This document shows, piece by piece, positions 1 through 7,467 of a stretch of DNA of 64,000 bases. A model generated the notes under the pieces. The model did no database searches and was not told where the DNA came from. It saw only the letters and a program-made list of their open reading frames with translations. Origin of the DNA: CAVXEH01 sp963805645 (lineage in GTDB: Bacteria; Chloroflexota; Limnocylindria; QHBO01). Position 1 is the stretch's first letter, and every line of letters begins with the position of its first letter. The position numbers and the translations under genes are program-made. The DNA is taken from assembly GCA_963805645.1 (NCBI GenBank), contig CAWDVA010000007.1:620001-684000 (forward strand). The letters are read 5' to 3'.

Positions 1-241
1 TGATCGCCTCCACGGGGCGCAGTCCCGCGGAGCGGGCGGCATCGGTCCTGGTCTGGGCGGCCGCCTTCCAGAGGCGGACCGCGGCATACATCCCGGCGTG
101 GTCGGTGATCGCCAGGGCGGGTATGCCCAGCAGGGCGGCGCGAGCGACGAGATCCTCCGGGTGGCTGGCGCCGTCGAGGAAGGAGAAGTTGCTGTGCGCG
201 TGGAGCTCGCAGTAGGCGTCGGGGGTGTCCGGGCTGGTCAT
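1..241 (-). CDS. dnaE2: Error-prone DNA polymerase III alpha, DnaE2 (N-terminus only)
   Basis: The start of a C-family DNA polymerase that runs off the left edge; about 80 residues are visible from the ATG at 241. The first residues carry the PHP-domain opening motif ELHAHSNFSFLDGAS, followed by AITDHAGMYAAV, typical of DnaE-type alpha subunits. Assignment to DnaE2, the SOS-induced translesion polymerase, rests on the LexA box 15 bp upstream and on imuA/imuB on the same strand a few kilobases away. DnaE2 works with ImuA and ImuB in damage-tolerant, mutagenic synthesis. A -10-like TATCAT (252-257) overlaps the LexA box, so LexA binding should block it. The housekeeping dnaE1 has the same PHP start, so the paralogue call is contextual. 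Confidence 0.85.
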   Translation of the reverse strand, partial: MTSPDTPDAYCELHAHSNFSFLDGASHPEDLVARAALLGIPALAITDHAGMYAAVRLWKAAAQTRTDAARSAGLRPVEAI

Positions 242-251
242 CGGACGTGCA

Positions 252-257
252 ATGATA
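252..257 (-). promoter_or_regulatory. -10 element of dnaE2
   Basis: TATCAT lies 10 nt before the dnaE2 ATG and shares its first two bases with the adjacent LexA box, so repressor and polymerase could not bind together. Confidence 0.5.
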
Positions 258-271
258 GAACGCATGTTCTA
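256..271. promoter_or_regulatory. LexA (SOS) box upstream of dnaE2
   Basis: Palindrome TAGAAC-GCAT-GTTCTA with perfect 6-bp arms, matching the Gram-positive LexA operator GAAC-N4-GTTC. A second box with identical arms lies before imuA at 8325-8340, which supports a shared SOS regulon. It sits between dnaE2 (minus) and a possible small transcript on the plus strand. Confidence 0.85.
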
Positions 272-275
272 TTGT

Positions 276-364
276 GGGAAGCCCCAAAGGGAGCCGATGG
301 CACGGGGGACGGCCACCTTGGCTGGCGCTGCAACAGCCGGCGGCGGCCATCCCCGTGCCTTTTT
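276..364 (+). ncRNA. Candidate SOS-linked small RNA
   Basis: Directly beside the LexA box, a -10-like TATTGT (270-275) points rightward. About 90 nt later a strong structured terminator ends in TTTTT (360-364). No open frame with a plausible start is seen between them, so the interval could be a short stand-alone transcript. This is inference from signals only; the -35 is weak and the terminator may have another purpose. Confidence 0.3.
299..364 (+). terminator. Intrinsic terminator-like hairpin
   Basis: GGCACGGGG (299-307) pairs perfectly with CCCCGTGCC (351-359), followed by TTTTT. The enclosed region forms a further inner stem, GGCTG (320-324) with CAGCC (334-338). Oriented to end plus-strand transcription. 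Confidence 0.6.
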
Positions 365-476
365 CTTCGTTCGGGCGCGCTCAATGAGCAGCGTTCCATC
401 CTTGAGCGGACAGAGACTGTGTGGGGGCGCGATCGCGACACGAGAGGTGTCACGAGCGCCGCGCATCCTGGTTGCC

Positions 477-761
477 ATGAACGCCTCCTCCGCTCTCGTT
501 CGCACCCAGTTCACGCTCAGCGCGCCAGGCCGTCTCGACTTCGCGGTCACGGTCCGCCTGGCGCGCTTCGGCGACCGCTGGCTGGCCGTGGCCGAGATCG
601 CGGACGAGCCGGAGGTCGGCCTGGGCCGCACCGCGCGCCAGGCCCTCGAGGCGGCGTTGGCATCCCTGGGCGACCATGCCGCCCGCGCGCTGCTGGCGGA
701 CACCGCCCTGCTGCAGGCGAGCCTGGACATCCTTGGCCAGGAGCCCGCCGCCGCCGGCTGA
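477..761 (+). CDS. Small protein of unknown function (94 aa)
   Basis: A 94-residue reading frame starting at ATG 477. Its middle (FGDRWLAVAEI...GLGRTARQALEAAL) loosely resembles HicB-type proteins, where a beta strand is followed by 'G.T..EAL..A'. That likeness is weak and no HicA partner is next to it. There is no clear Shine-Dalgarno sequence and no TANNNT at the leaderless distance. It sits between the terminator downstream of the SOS box and a GNAT gene. Function unknown; the gene could also be a spurious frame in GC-rich DNA, although residue composition looks protein-like. Confidence 0.45.
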   Translation: MNASSALVRTQFTLSAPGRLDFAVTVRLARFGDRWLAVAEIADEPEVGLGRTARQALEAALASLGDHAARALLADTALLQASLDILGQEPAAAG

Positions 762-790
762 ACCAGCCGTCGGGTCGCCGGCACCCCCGG

Positions 791-796
791 TACGCT
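791..796 (+). promoter_or_regulatory. -10 of a leaderless gene (GNAT)
   Basis: TACGCT ends exactly 6 nt before ATG 803, so the transcript should start at or next to the start codon. Confidence 0.55.
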
Positions 797-802
797 GTGT
801 CG

Positions 803-1267
803 ATGAGCGCTCCAGCCGACCCCTTCGTCCCCGTCGACTTCAACGTTCCGCGCGAGCTCCGAAGCGACGGCTTCCGCCTCGAGCCTCTCGGGCCTGAGCA
901 CAACGAGGCGGACCGCGAGGCGTGGACCTCGAGCATCGCCCACATCCGCGCCACGCCCGGCTTCGAGACGGGCAGCTGGCCGGAGCGGGTGATGACGCTC
1001 GACGAGAATCGCGCCGACCTCGTGCAGCACGCGCGCGACTTCTCCGAGCGCACCGGATTCACCTATACGGTGCTCAACGCGACGGATACCGTCATCGGTT
1101 GCGTGTACATCTACCCGTCGCGCCACCCGGAGCACGACGCACACGTCCGCTCCTGGGTCCGTGCCAAGGATGCGGATCGGGACGCGCCGCTCTACCGCGT
1201 GGTCCGCGACTGGCTCGTCGGGGCATGGCCGTTCCAGAACCCCGAGTACGCGGCCCGGCCCGGCTGA
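803..1267 (+). CDS. GNAT-family acetyltransferase-like protein
   Basis: A 154-residue protein starting at ATG 803. The central part (DFSERTGFTYTVLNATDTVIGCVYIYPS) fits the beta-4/beta-5 core of GNAT folds, and the end (VVRDWLVGAWPFQNPEYA) matches the tail of a group of uncharacterised GNAT-like proteins. The classic acetyl-CoA motif RxxGxG/A is not obvious, so catalysis is uncertain. No Shine-Dalgarno sequence is present; the TACGCT hexamer 6 nt upstream indicates a leaderless mRNA. It converges on the MFS gene at 1304. Substrate unknown. Confidence 0.65.
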   Translation: MSAPADPFVPVDFNVPRELRSDGFRLEPLGPEHNEADREAWTSSIAHIRATPGFETGSWPERVMTLDENRADLVQHARDFSERTGFTYTVLNATDTVIGCVYIYPSRHPEHDAHVRSWVRAKDADRDAPLYRVVRDWLVGAWPFQNPEYAARPG

Positions 1268-1303
1268 CACCGCCGTGGCGGCCGGCGATCAGCCCGCTCG
1301 AGC

Positions 1304-2527
1304 CTAGGTGGCCGGTTCAGCGGCGAAACGGCCGTGCAGCATGCCGATCCCCACGGCCGGGACCAGCAGCAAGACGCCGCCGACGAGCGCCAGCGAGGCA
1401 TATCCGAACAGCTGGAGCAGCAGCCCCGAGCCCGCACTGGCGACGGCGGCCGCGGTCCAGACCAGCGTGTCGGTCATGCCCTGCAGCCGGATCCGCTCGG
1501 CCAGATCCGCCCCGCGCGAGAGCAGGCTGCTGCCGGAGACGAACCCCAGGTTCCACCCGAAGCCCAGGAGGAAGAGCCCGACGGTGAGCATGGGCACCGC
1601 ATCCGGTGGCGCGGCAGCCGCCACCACCGCCGCCAGCAGCAGGGTCGCGAATCCTGCGTAGAGGACGGGGATCTCGCCGAATCGAGACGCGAGGCGCCCG
1701 GAGATGGGCGAGAGGGCGAACATCCCGAGGGTGTGCGCGCTGATCACGATGCCCACCGTGCCGATGTCGTGCCCGGTGTCGCGGACATGCACCGGTGTCA
1801 TGGTCATGATCAGGACCATGACGATCTGCCCTGCCACCAGTCCCAGCAGGGCGATCCGCACCCGCACCTGGCCGAGCATCGTGCGCCAGGAGGAGCCACG
1901 TCGATCGCTTCGCGCGTCCGCGGTCGCAGCGCGGTCGGCAGGGAGCGCCAGCCGGACGAAGGCGACTGCCAGCCCGAACCCAACGACGGTGAAGGCGAAG
2001 CCGCCCTCGAGGACGCTCCGGCCGAAGCGGTCCGCGATCCAGCCGGCCGGTCCGAGCAGGTTCGGCCCCAGCACGGCCCCAACGGTCGAGGCCCACACGA
2101 TGGTGCTGACCGCCCGCGTCCGCTCCGCCGGCGGCAGATGATCGGACGCCGCGTAGCGGCTCAGCTGCGCGGCGGAGTTGCCGAGCCCGAAGAGGAGACC
2201 CGCGACGACGAGGAGCGGAAAGGACGAGAGGCCCAGCGAGACGAAGGCTGCCGCCCCGCCCAGCGCCGCAATGAAGTACCCCGTCGCCAGCCCGCTGCGG
2301 CGGCCGCGACGGGCCATGACCGCCGAGAGCAGCCCGGCGCCCAGCGCGGTCCCTGCCACGCCCACGGCGTTCGGCACCCCCGAGAGGCTCGCAGAACCGG
2401 TGATCTCCCTGGCCGCGAGCGCCGCCGCCGTGAAGGCGGCGATGTACGCGGTGCTGGCAGCCGCCACGCCTCCCACGTAGGCGGCGACCCGGGCCGGGAT
2501 GGGAGCGGGCGTCGCGGGCTGCACCAT
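1304..2527 (-). CDS. MFS transporter
   Basis: A 407-residue membrane protein with about twelve hydrophobic segments in two halves, consistent with a major facilitator exporter. The loop MARRGRRSGLATGY after the second segment matches the conserved MFS loop 2-3 motif (G-x-L-a-D/R-R-x-G-R/K). A central hydrophilic linker with DARSDRRGS divides the halves. Start ATG 2527 was chosen because TATCAT lies exactly 6 nt upstream, suggesting a leaderless transcript. It is divergent from a second, unrelated-looking MFS gene, and the 61-bp gap holds both start regions. Substrate cannot be told from sequence. Confidence 0.85.
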   Translation of the reverse strand: MVQPATPAPIPARVAAYVGGVAAASTAYIAAFTAAALAAREITGSASLSGVPNAVGVAGTALGAGLLSAVMARRGRRSGLATGYFIAALGGAAAFVSLGLSSFPLLVVAGLLFGLGNSAAQLSRYAASDHLPPAERTRAVSTIVWASTVGAVLGPNLLGPAGWIADRFGRSVLEGGFAFTVVGFGLAVAFVRLALPADRAATADARSDRRGSSWRTMLGQVRVRIALLGLVAGQIVMVLIMTMTPVHVRDTGHDIGTVGIVISAHTLGMFALSPISGRLASRFGEIPVLYAGFATLLLAAVVAAAAPPDAVPMLTVGLFLLGFGWNLGFVSGSSLLSRGADLAERIRLQGMTDTLVWTAAAVASAGSGLLLQLFGYASLALVGGVLLLVPAVGIGMLHGRFAAEPAT

Positions 2528-2533
2528 CGCGGC

Positions 2534-2539
2534 ATGATA
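2534..2539 (-). promoter_or_regulatory. -10 of a leaderless gene (MFS)
   Basis: TATCAT on the minus strand, exactly 6 nt before the ATG of the transporter at 2527. Confidence 0.55.
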
Positions 2540-2588
2540 CGCAGGGCTGAATGGACGACCATGGTCCCCGACCTGTCGGAGGGAGCAC

Positions 2589-3908
2589 ATGAGCGCCACG
2601 CCGCGGCTTCGCGATCGCATCCGGCCGCTCCTCGGACCGCTGAGCGAACGGCCGTTCCGCATGCTCTGGATCGGCCAGACGACGAGCGCGGTCGGCGACG
2701 CCATGATCCCGGTGGCCATCGCCTTCGCGGTGATCCACCTTGGCGGCGACGCGGCCGGCATCGGCCTGGTGCTCACCGCGTTCACGGTTCCGCGCCTGGT
2801 CTTCATCCTCGTGGGAGGCGTCTGGGCGGACCGGCTGCCACGGCAGCGGGTGATGCTCGCCGCGGATGTCATCCGTGGCGGGGTCGAGGTCTGGTTCGCG
2901 ATCCTGCTCCTCACCGGCAACGCGCAGCTCTGGCACCTCGCGGCCGGAGCAGCCGTCATCGGCGCGGCAAGCGCCTTCTTCGTCCCGGCCTCCAGCGGCC
3001 TCATCCCGCAGGTCGTCAGCCCGTCACATCTCCAGCAGGGCAACGCGCTCATGAGCCTGTCGCGGAGCGCCACCGGGATCATCGGCCCGTCCGTCTCCGG
3101 CCTGCTGGTCGCGACCCTGGGCGTGGGCTGGATCTTTGCCATCGACGCCGCGACGTACGTGGCAAGCACCATCAGCCTGCTCCTCCTGCGCGTCCCGCGC
3201 AGCGTGGAGCCGGCTCCCCACGAGTCGTTCCTGTCCGAGCTCGCCGGCGGCTGGCGCGAGGTCGTCTCGCGCACCTGGCTGCGCACAGCCCTCGTCGCCT
3301 TCGGAATCTCGAACGTGTGCCTGGCGCCGTTCTTCGTCCTGGGCCCGTTCGTGGCCAATGAGCACCTGGGCGGCGCCGCGGACTGGGGCCTGATCGTCAC
3401 GGCGCAGGCGGTCGGCGGCCTGCTGGGCGGCGTGGTGGCGCTGCGCTGGCGTCCCGCGAGGCCTATTGCCGCCGGGTTCATCCTGGGGCCGATCTTCTTC
3501 GTCCCGCTCCTCTTCCTTGCGCCTCCGCTCGCCGTGCCGCTGATCATGCTGGCCTCGCTGGCGGCCGTCGCATCCATGGAGCTGGGGAACACGTGGTGGT
3601 ACACCGTCCTGCAGCAGCAGGTTCCGCCGCAGGCGCTCTCCCGGGTGAGCAGCTACGACTGGCTCGTCTCGCTCATCTTCCAGCCACTGGGCTTCATGCT
3701 GGTCGGGCCAATCTCGGATGGCATCGGAACGGCGGCGACCCTGGTCGGGGCGGGAACCATCGGCATCGTGACGAACCTTGCCGTGCTGGCCGTCCCGAGC
3801 GTGCGGGCCCTGGGGTGGCGCCAGCCGCCGGATGAAGGCCCCGGCGCGGCTCCGGAACCCATGGCGGCGGGCGAAGGGCCGGTGGCCGGGCCCATCGAGC
3901 TCGAGTAA
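2589..3908 (+). CDS. MFS transporter, EntS/MefA-like
   Basis: A 439-residue transporter of the MFS_3/EntS type. The start FRMLWIGQTTSAVGDAMIPVA and the loop ADRLPRQRVMLAADV are typical of macrolide and siderophore exporters in this family. About eleven to twelve membrane segments are visible, with a hydrophilic C-terminal tail rich in Pro, Gly and Glu. Start ATG 2589 is preceded by GGAGGG at normal spacing, unlike its leaderless divergent neighbour. It ends 9 bp before a convergent oxidoreductase gene. Likely an efflux pump for a small lipophilic compound; substrate unknown. Confidence 0.85.
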   Translation: MSATPRLRDRIRPLLGPLSERPFRMLWIGQTTSAVGDAMIPVAIAFAVIHLGGDAAGIGLVLTAFTVPRLVFILVGGVWADRLPRQRVMLAADVIRGGVEVWFAILLLTGNAQLWHLAAGAAVIGAASAFFVPASSGLIPQVVSPSHLQQGNALMSLSRSATGIIGPSVSGLLVATLGVGWIFAIDAATYVASTISLLLLRVPRSVEPAPHESFLSELAGGWREVVSRTWLRTALVAFGISNVCLAPFFVLGPFVANEHLGGAADWGLIVTAQAVGGLLGGVVALRWRPARPIAAGFILGPIFFVPLLFLAPPLAVPLIMLASLAAVASMELGNTWWYTVLQQQVPPQALSRVSSYDWLVSLIFQPLGFMLVGPISDGIGTAATLVGAGTIGIVTNLAVLAVPSVRALGWRQPPDEGPGAAPEPMAAGEGPVAGPIELE

Positions 3909-3917
3909 GGGGTCTCG

Positions 3918-4835
3918 CTAGGCCGATGCGGGCGCCAGCGCCTCGAGAACGGGCAGGTGCTCGGTGGTGCCGTCGGGTGCCAGCGGAATGACCGCCACGT
4001 GGTCCGCGCCGGCGTCGTGGAAGTCCTGCAGCGACTCCCGCAGCTCGCCGGTCGGTCCCCAGGCGACCATGGCATCCACGAGCCGGTCGCTGCCCGGCTT
4101 CTCCCAATCGGTTGGCTCGAAGCCCTGGAGCCCCCAGCTGGCCTGGTAGGCCGGCGTGCGCAGGTACGGCGCCAGGTAGCGGCGTGCCGCGTCGCGGGCC
4201 ACCTGCGGATCGGCCTCCAGCACGGCCGGCATCGAGACGGCGAGAAGCGGACGTGGCCGATCGACCGCCGCCGCGGCGCGGTCGAGCTGGTGCCGGGTCC
4301 AGGCCACTCGCTCGGGGGTGACCAGGTACGGGAAGGCGCCATCCGCCTCGGCCGCCGCCAGCCCCAGCATCCGCTCCCGGAGCGCGGCCAGGATCACCGT
4401 CGGCTCGAGCGTGCCGTCGGCGGCGGGCGCCATCGGGCCCTTGTAGATCGCGTTTCGATACGCCGCCAGAAACTCGCGCATGCGGGTCAGGGGCCGCACA
4501 TAGTCATGACCCCGCAGACGCCCGGCCAGGTGCGCATGCGAGACCCCCAGGCCCAGGACGAACCGGCCACCGGTCGCCTCGTGGAGGGTCTGCGCCGCCA
4601 TCCGCGTCGTCTGCGCGTCGTGGCCCCAGATGCTGACGATGCTCGTGCCCAGGGTCGCGCGCCGCACCTCGCCGGCGAGGAGGCCCAGCAGGGCGAACGG
4701 CTCACGGCCCACCGTCTCGGGAACCCACAACGTCCCATAGCCGAGCTCGTCGACCCTTCGCGCGAACGCTCGCGCCGCGCCGATGGCGAGCGAGTCGAGG
4801 TGCCCCCAGGCGCCGATGCGGCCAAGTTCCGTCAT
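3918..4835 (-). CDS. LLM-class F420-dependent oxidoreductase
   Basis: A 305-residue luciferase-like monooxygenase family protein. The N-terminus (GAWGHLDSLAIGAARAFARRVDELGYGTLWVPE), the strand GTSIVSIWGHDAQTTRMAAQTLHEATGGRFVLGLGVSH and the C-terminal HDAGADHVAVIPL are family hallmarks. Several members use coenzyme F420 rather than FMN, and a RibD-C type reductase lies just upstream on the same strand. The TAG stop of that gene forms the first half of TAGGAT, 6 nt before this ATG, so the gene may be expressed both in an operon and from its own leaderless promoter. Substrate unknown. Confidence 0.85.
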   Translation of the reverse strand: MTELGRIGAWGHLDSLAIGAARAFARRVDELGYGTLWVPETVGREPFALLGLLAGEVRRATLGTSIVSIWGHDAQTTRMAAQTLHEATGGRFVLGLGVSHAHLAGRLRGHDYVRPLTRMREFLAAYRNAIYKGPMAPAADGTLEPTVILAALRERMLGLAAAEADGAFPYLVTPERVAWTRHQLDRAAAAVDRPRPLLAVSMPAVLEADPQVARDAARRYLAPYLRTPAYQASWGLQGFEPTDWEKPGSDRLVDAMVAWGPTGELRESLQDFHDAGADHVAVIPLAPDGTTEHLPVLEALAPASA

Positions 4836-4841
4836 GGCCCG

Positions 4842-4847
4842 ATCCTA
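4842..4847 (-). promoter_or_regulatory. -10 of a leaderless gene (LLM oxidoreductase)
   Basis: TAGGAT on the minus strand, 6 nt before ATG 4835. Its first three bases are the stop codon of the upstream reductase gene. Confidence 0.5.
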
Positions 4848-5660
4848 CCCGGTCACCGGATCGAAGCGGTAGCGCACGAAGAGCTCGTCGCCGCAACGCA
4901 GTACGGAGGTCAGGCGCGCCTCGCGGGGGCGCGTGGCGAAGGGCGAGCCCCCTGGCGGCGTGGCGAACAGGGTCAGCGCGTCGGCGGCGAGGACACGGGC
5001 GCCCAGCGTCCAGCACAGCTCGTCCAGGCAGCCCGCGACGAGGAAGGCGGTGTTGGTGGTGGGCCCGCCCTCCAGGAGCAGCGACCCGACCCCGCGCTCC
5101 GCCAGCCGCTCGAGGACCCAGGCAGGTTCGGGCCGGTCCGTTGGGGCTACGAGGAGATCCGTCCCCGCGGGGAGCGGCGGTGCGCCCGGGGCGGCGTGGG
5201 GCGAGGCTGGTCCCACGATGAGCAGCCGCGGCTGGTCGTTGGTGTACCAGCGCCGGTCGAGCGGGACGGAGCCGTTGCCAGCGATGACCACGGCGAGTGG
5301 CTGCGGCGGGCGGCCTTCCGCCCGACGGCGGGCAGCGAGATCCTCGGGAACGCTGGACCAGAAGTCCGTCCTGCGCAGGGTGCCGGCTCCGGACCCCACC
5401 GCGTCGAACGCGGCGCGGTAGAGACGCATGAGCCGGCGGTCGGCCCGCCCCGAGAGTCCCTCTGCGGTCCCCGCCAGCTGTGCCCGCCCGTCCAGGCTGG
5501 TGACCATGTTGGTGGCCACGGCGATACGACCGGCTGGCGCGGGCGGTGGCGCATACCCGGCCATGGCCTGGTCCAGGTCGAGTGCGTTGGCCGGGTCCGG
5601 CCAGAGACGGTCGACGGTGAAGCGCTGCTGCGGTCTGTTCGGGACGGTCACGCGACACAT
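4845..5660 (-). CDS. Pyrimidine-reductase-like protein (RibD C-terminal domain)
   Basis: A 271-residue protein of the RibD-C/dihydrofolate-reductase fold. Visible landmarks are VATNMVTSLDGRAQL, the region DAVGSGAGTLRRTDF, and LLEGGPTTNTAFL, which corresponds to the NADPH-binding glycine motif of riboflavin reductases. The deaminase half of RibD is absent. Stand-alone proteins of this kind act in riboflavin synthesis or as F420-linked reductases in high-GC bacteria; which applies here is not clear. The gene ends 9 bp before the LLM oxidoreductase, suggesting an operon. Confidence 0.8.
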   Translation of the reverse strand: MCRVTVPNRPQQRFTVDRLWPDPANALDLDQAMAGYAPPPAPAGRIAVATNMVTSLDGRAQLAGTAEGLSGRADRRLMRLYRAAFDAVGSGAGTLRRTDFWSSVPEDLAARRRAEGRPPQPLAVVIAGNGSVPLDRRWYTNDQPRLLIVGPASPHAAPGAPPLPAGTDLLVAPTDRPEPAWVLERLAERGVGSLLLEGGPTTNTAFLVAGCLDELCWTLGARVLAADALTLFATPPGGSPFATRPREARLTSVLRCGDELFVRYRFDPVTG

Positions 5661-5732
5661 GGTAGGCGGGACGGGGGCATGGGACGGGGCATGGGCCGGG
5701 GTCGCTCGTCACCTCGGTCTCCATCCCGCTCC

Positions 5733-5936
5733 GACTCGTCATCTGCGCATGACAGCAGCGTTAGGTGAGTCGGGAACCGGGTTCGTCCACGCCGCGGCCC
5801 GTCTGCGAGCGTGGATTCGGGTCGGACCGCATCGCCAACGACCCGTGGAGTCGCCTAACGCTACGGTGATGCGCGCCTGACAAGTCAAGGTACAGACGCG
5901 CGACGTAACGCGCACACCATGCGCGCCTGGCGAGTC
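5733..5936. repeat. Three degenerate 33-bp repeats, first one inverted
   Basis: Copies at 5733-5765 (inverted), 5854-5886 and 5904-5936. They share an end resembling CCTAACGCT, a centre ATGCGC, and a far end GACRAGTC. The first two copies face each other, so GTTAGG/CCTAAC ends form an inverted repeat spaced by about 80 bp. Possibly a dispersed palindromic element or a structured RNA; whether other copies exist elsewhere in the genome is not visible here. Confidence 0.55.
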
Positions 5937-5977
5937 GCGGGGACAAGGCGAGCGGGTCGCGGGGACAAGGCGAGCGG
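5934..5977 (+). repeat. Perfect 22-bp tandem duplication
   Basis: Units 5934-5955 and 5956-5977 are identical; each contains GCGGGGACAAGGCGAGC. The first three bases overlap the third degenerate repeat. Confidence 0.85.
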
Positions 5978-6043
5978 GTCACGCGGGGCAGGCAGGCGGT
6001 CACGCGTGAGGCGATCAGCATCAACCTCGCGTCATCGGGCCGC

Positions 6044-6298
6044 TCAGTCGAAGATGCGCTCCAGGTGCCAGGTGCCGCGGATCTCGTCCCAGAAGACGGT
6101 GCACAGCAGGCCATCGCGGGTCACGAGCTTGAAATAGCTGCGGGCGACCGGTTCGCGCCACCAGTCGTCGTCCACGCGCCAGCGGTTGCAGATCCCCACC
6201 TCGCCGTGCGTGACGCCGTCCAGGCGGAGGCGAAGCGGGGTGCCGTCGACATCGGCCTCGACCTGGACCAGCGGATGGTCCGCGTAGAGGCGAGTCAC
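6044..6298 (-). CDS. Small DUF6504-type protein of the imu operon
   Basis: An 84-residue protein with the pattern VQVEADVDGTPLRLRLDG...WWREPVARSYFKLVTRDGLLCTVFWDEIRGTWHLERIFD. Proteins of this kind commonly sit between imuB and dnaE2 in high-GC bacteria; their role is unknown. The start is GTG 6298, because GTGA overlaps the stop codon of imuB, which indicates translational coupling. Two conserved aromatic clusters and no membrane segment suggest a small soluble partner. Here dnaE2 does not follow directly, so this gene ends the operon. Confidence 0.7.
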   Translation of the reverse strand: MTRLYADHPLVQVEADVDGTPLRLRLDGVTHGEVGICNRWRVDDDWWREPVARSYFKLVTRDGLLCTVFWDEIRGTWHLERIFD

Positions 6299-7449
6299 GG
6301 CTCCTCCTCGCGGGCTGGATCGTGGCCGAGCCCGGTGAGCCGGGCCTGCCGCTCCGGTAGCGCAGCCGCCGGCCGGTCCACCGCCGCACGCCACAGGCGG
6401 CCGGGCCCGAACCGGGTGGCGAGCCGCTCCACCGACCAGCGCAGCTCCTCCCAGCGCCCGGCCTGGACGCTGAAGGCGGCCAGCTGGCGCGCAGCGGGGT
6501 CGCTGAGACGGTCGAACGCCAGGCCGATGGCGGCCACCCGCGGCTCCTCCTCCCCGCCCGACGGGTCGTGGAGGCGACGGGAGCGAGCCGCCGCCTCCAG
6601 TCGCCCGAGAAGGAGCCGGGCGATCCAGTCCGGCTCGAGCGCCGGCTCCGGGAAGGCGAGCGCGGTGGCGAGCGCCGGGGCGTCCTCGAGCTCCAGGGTG
6701 AGCGCGGCGCGGCCGGGAGCCAGGTGGCGAACGCGGAGGGTGTCGCACAGCTCCGCGCAGCAGCGACGCAGGACGAGCGCCGTCCCACCGATCCCGGCCA
6801 TGGGCGGCTCAAACGTCACGCGCCGGGTCAGCCGCTCCGGGCGCCGGCGAGGAACGAGCGGTCGGGGATCCTCGCCACGGGCGAGTGACTGGAGCCGCTC
6901 GCCCTCGGCGCCGAACTGGGCGCCCACCGCGGAGCGCGGCAGCGCGGCGAGCTGGCCCATGGCGGTCAAGCCAAAGAGCGCGAAGCGCTGCCGCGTGGCC
7001 GGGTCCGCGGGGAGCAGGTCCAGGGAGAGGGTGCTCAGCGCCGCGCGGGCCGCGGCGCCGGGCGGGATGGCGTGGAAGGCGGCGGCCGTGGCCGGATCGG
7101 GGCGAACGGCGAGCGCAAGCCGCGCGGCGAGGACCGCCAGCCAGCGGTTGTCCCCCGTCCCCGCCCTGACGGGAAGCGGGGCGACCTCGCGGACCAGGGC
7201 CACGGCCCGCGCCGCGATGCGACGCTCGTCCCCGGCGTCGCCGGCGGCGTCCGCGCCCAGGAGCCCCGGCCCCAGGCCCGTCACGTCGACCAGGGCCACG
7301 CCGCGGTCCACCGCCTCCACCCGCGGGGAGAGATCGTCGAGGCGGTCGAGCATGGCCGGGACGTCCACGGCCGCGGCGTCCGGCGCCGCGTCGCGCTCGG
7401 GAGCCGGTGAGCGGAGGGTGGGCCAGATGAGGGCCAGGATGCGGATCAT
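6295..7449 (-). CDS. imuB: ImuB, catalytically inactive Y-family polymerase-like protein
   Basis: A 384-residue DinB/UmuC-like protein, shorter than many ImuB proteins. The palm region shows VEAVDRGVALVDVTGLGPGLLG, and the helix-hairpin-helix region LFGLTAMGQLAALPRSAVGAQFG is well preserved, followed by a little-finger-like domain (RLTRRVTFEPPMAGIGGTALVLRRCCAEL). The acidic catalytic pair of active Y-family enzymes is not seen, as expected for ImuB, which bridges ImuA, DnaE2 and the beta clamp. Located 18 bp after imuA and overlapping the next gene by GTGA. SOS control comes from the LexA box before imuA. Confidence 0.85.
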   Translation of the reverse strand: MIRILALIWPTLRSPAPERDAAPDAAAVDVPAMLDRLDDLSPRVEAVDRGVALVDVTGLGPGLLGADAAGDAGDERRIAARAVALVREVAPLPVRAGTGDNRWLAVLAARLALAVRPDPATAAAFHAIPPGAAARAALSTLSLDLLPADPATRQRFALFGLTAMGQLAALPRSAVGAQFGAEGERLQSLARGEDPRPLVPRRRPERLTRRVTFEPPMAGIGGTALVLRRCCAELCDTLRVRHLAPGRAALTLELEDAPALATALAFPEPALEPDWIARLLLGRLEAAARSRRLHDPSGGEEEPRVAAIGLAFDRLSDPAARQLAAFSVQAGRWEELRWSVERLATRFGPGRLWRAAVDRPAAALPERQARLTGLGHDPAREEEP

Positions 7450-7467
7450 GGCGACCGTCGTCGCTGG

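Larger units (their letters stand above)
5661..6043. other. Intergenic region with repeats, no gene seen
   Basis: A 383-bp gap between the imu operon end and the reductase. It holds three degenerate copies of a 33-bp motif (first copy inverted) and a perfect 22-bp tandem duplication, listed separately. No reading frame here looks like a protein. Confidence 0.6.

Noticed and set aside
1304..3908. The two divergent MFS genes as a recent duplication
   Set aside because: Their sequences differ strongly: one has an EntS/MefA-like start and loop, the other does not, and they use different initiation signals.
5757..5862. GTTAGGT ... GCCTAAC ends resembling integron attC core sites
   Set aside because: attC needs RYYYAAC on the left and GTTRRRY on the right; here the order is reversed, and there is no integrase or cassette structure.
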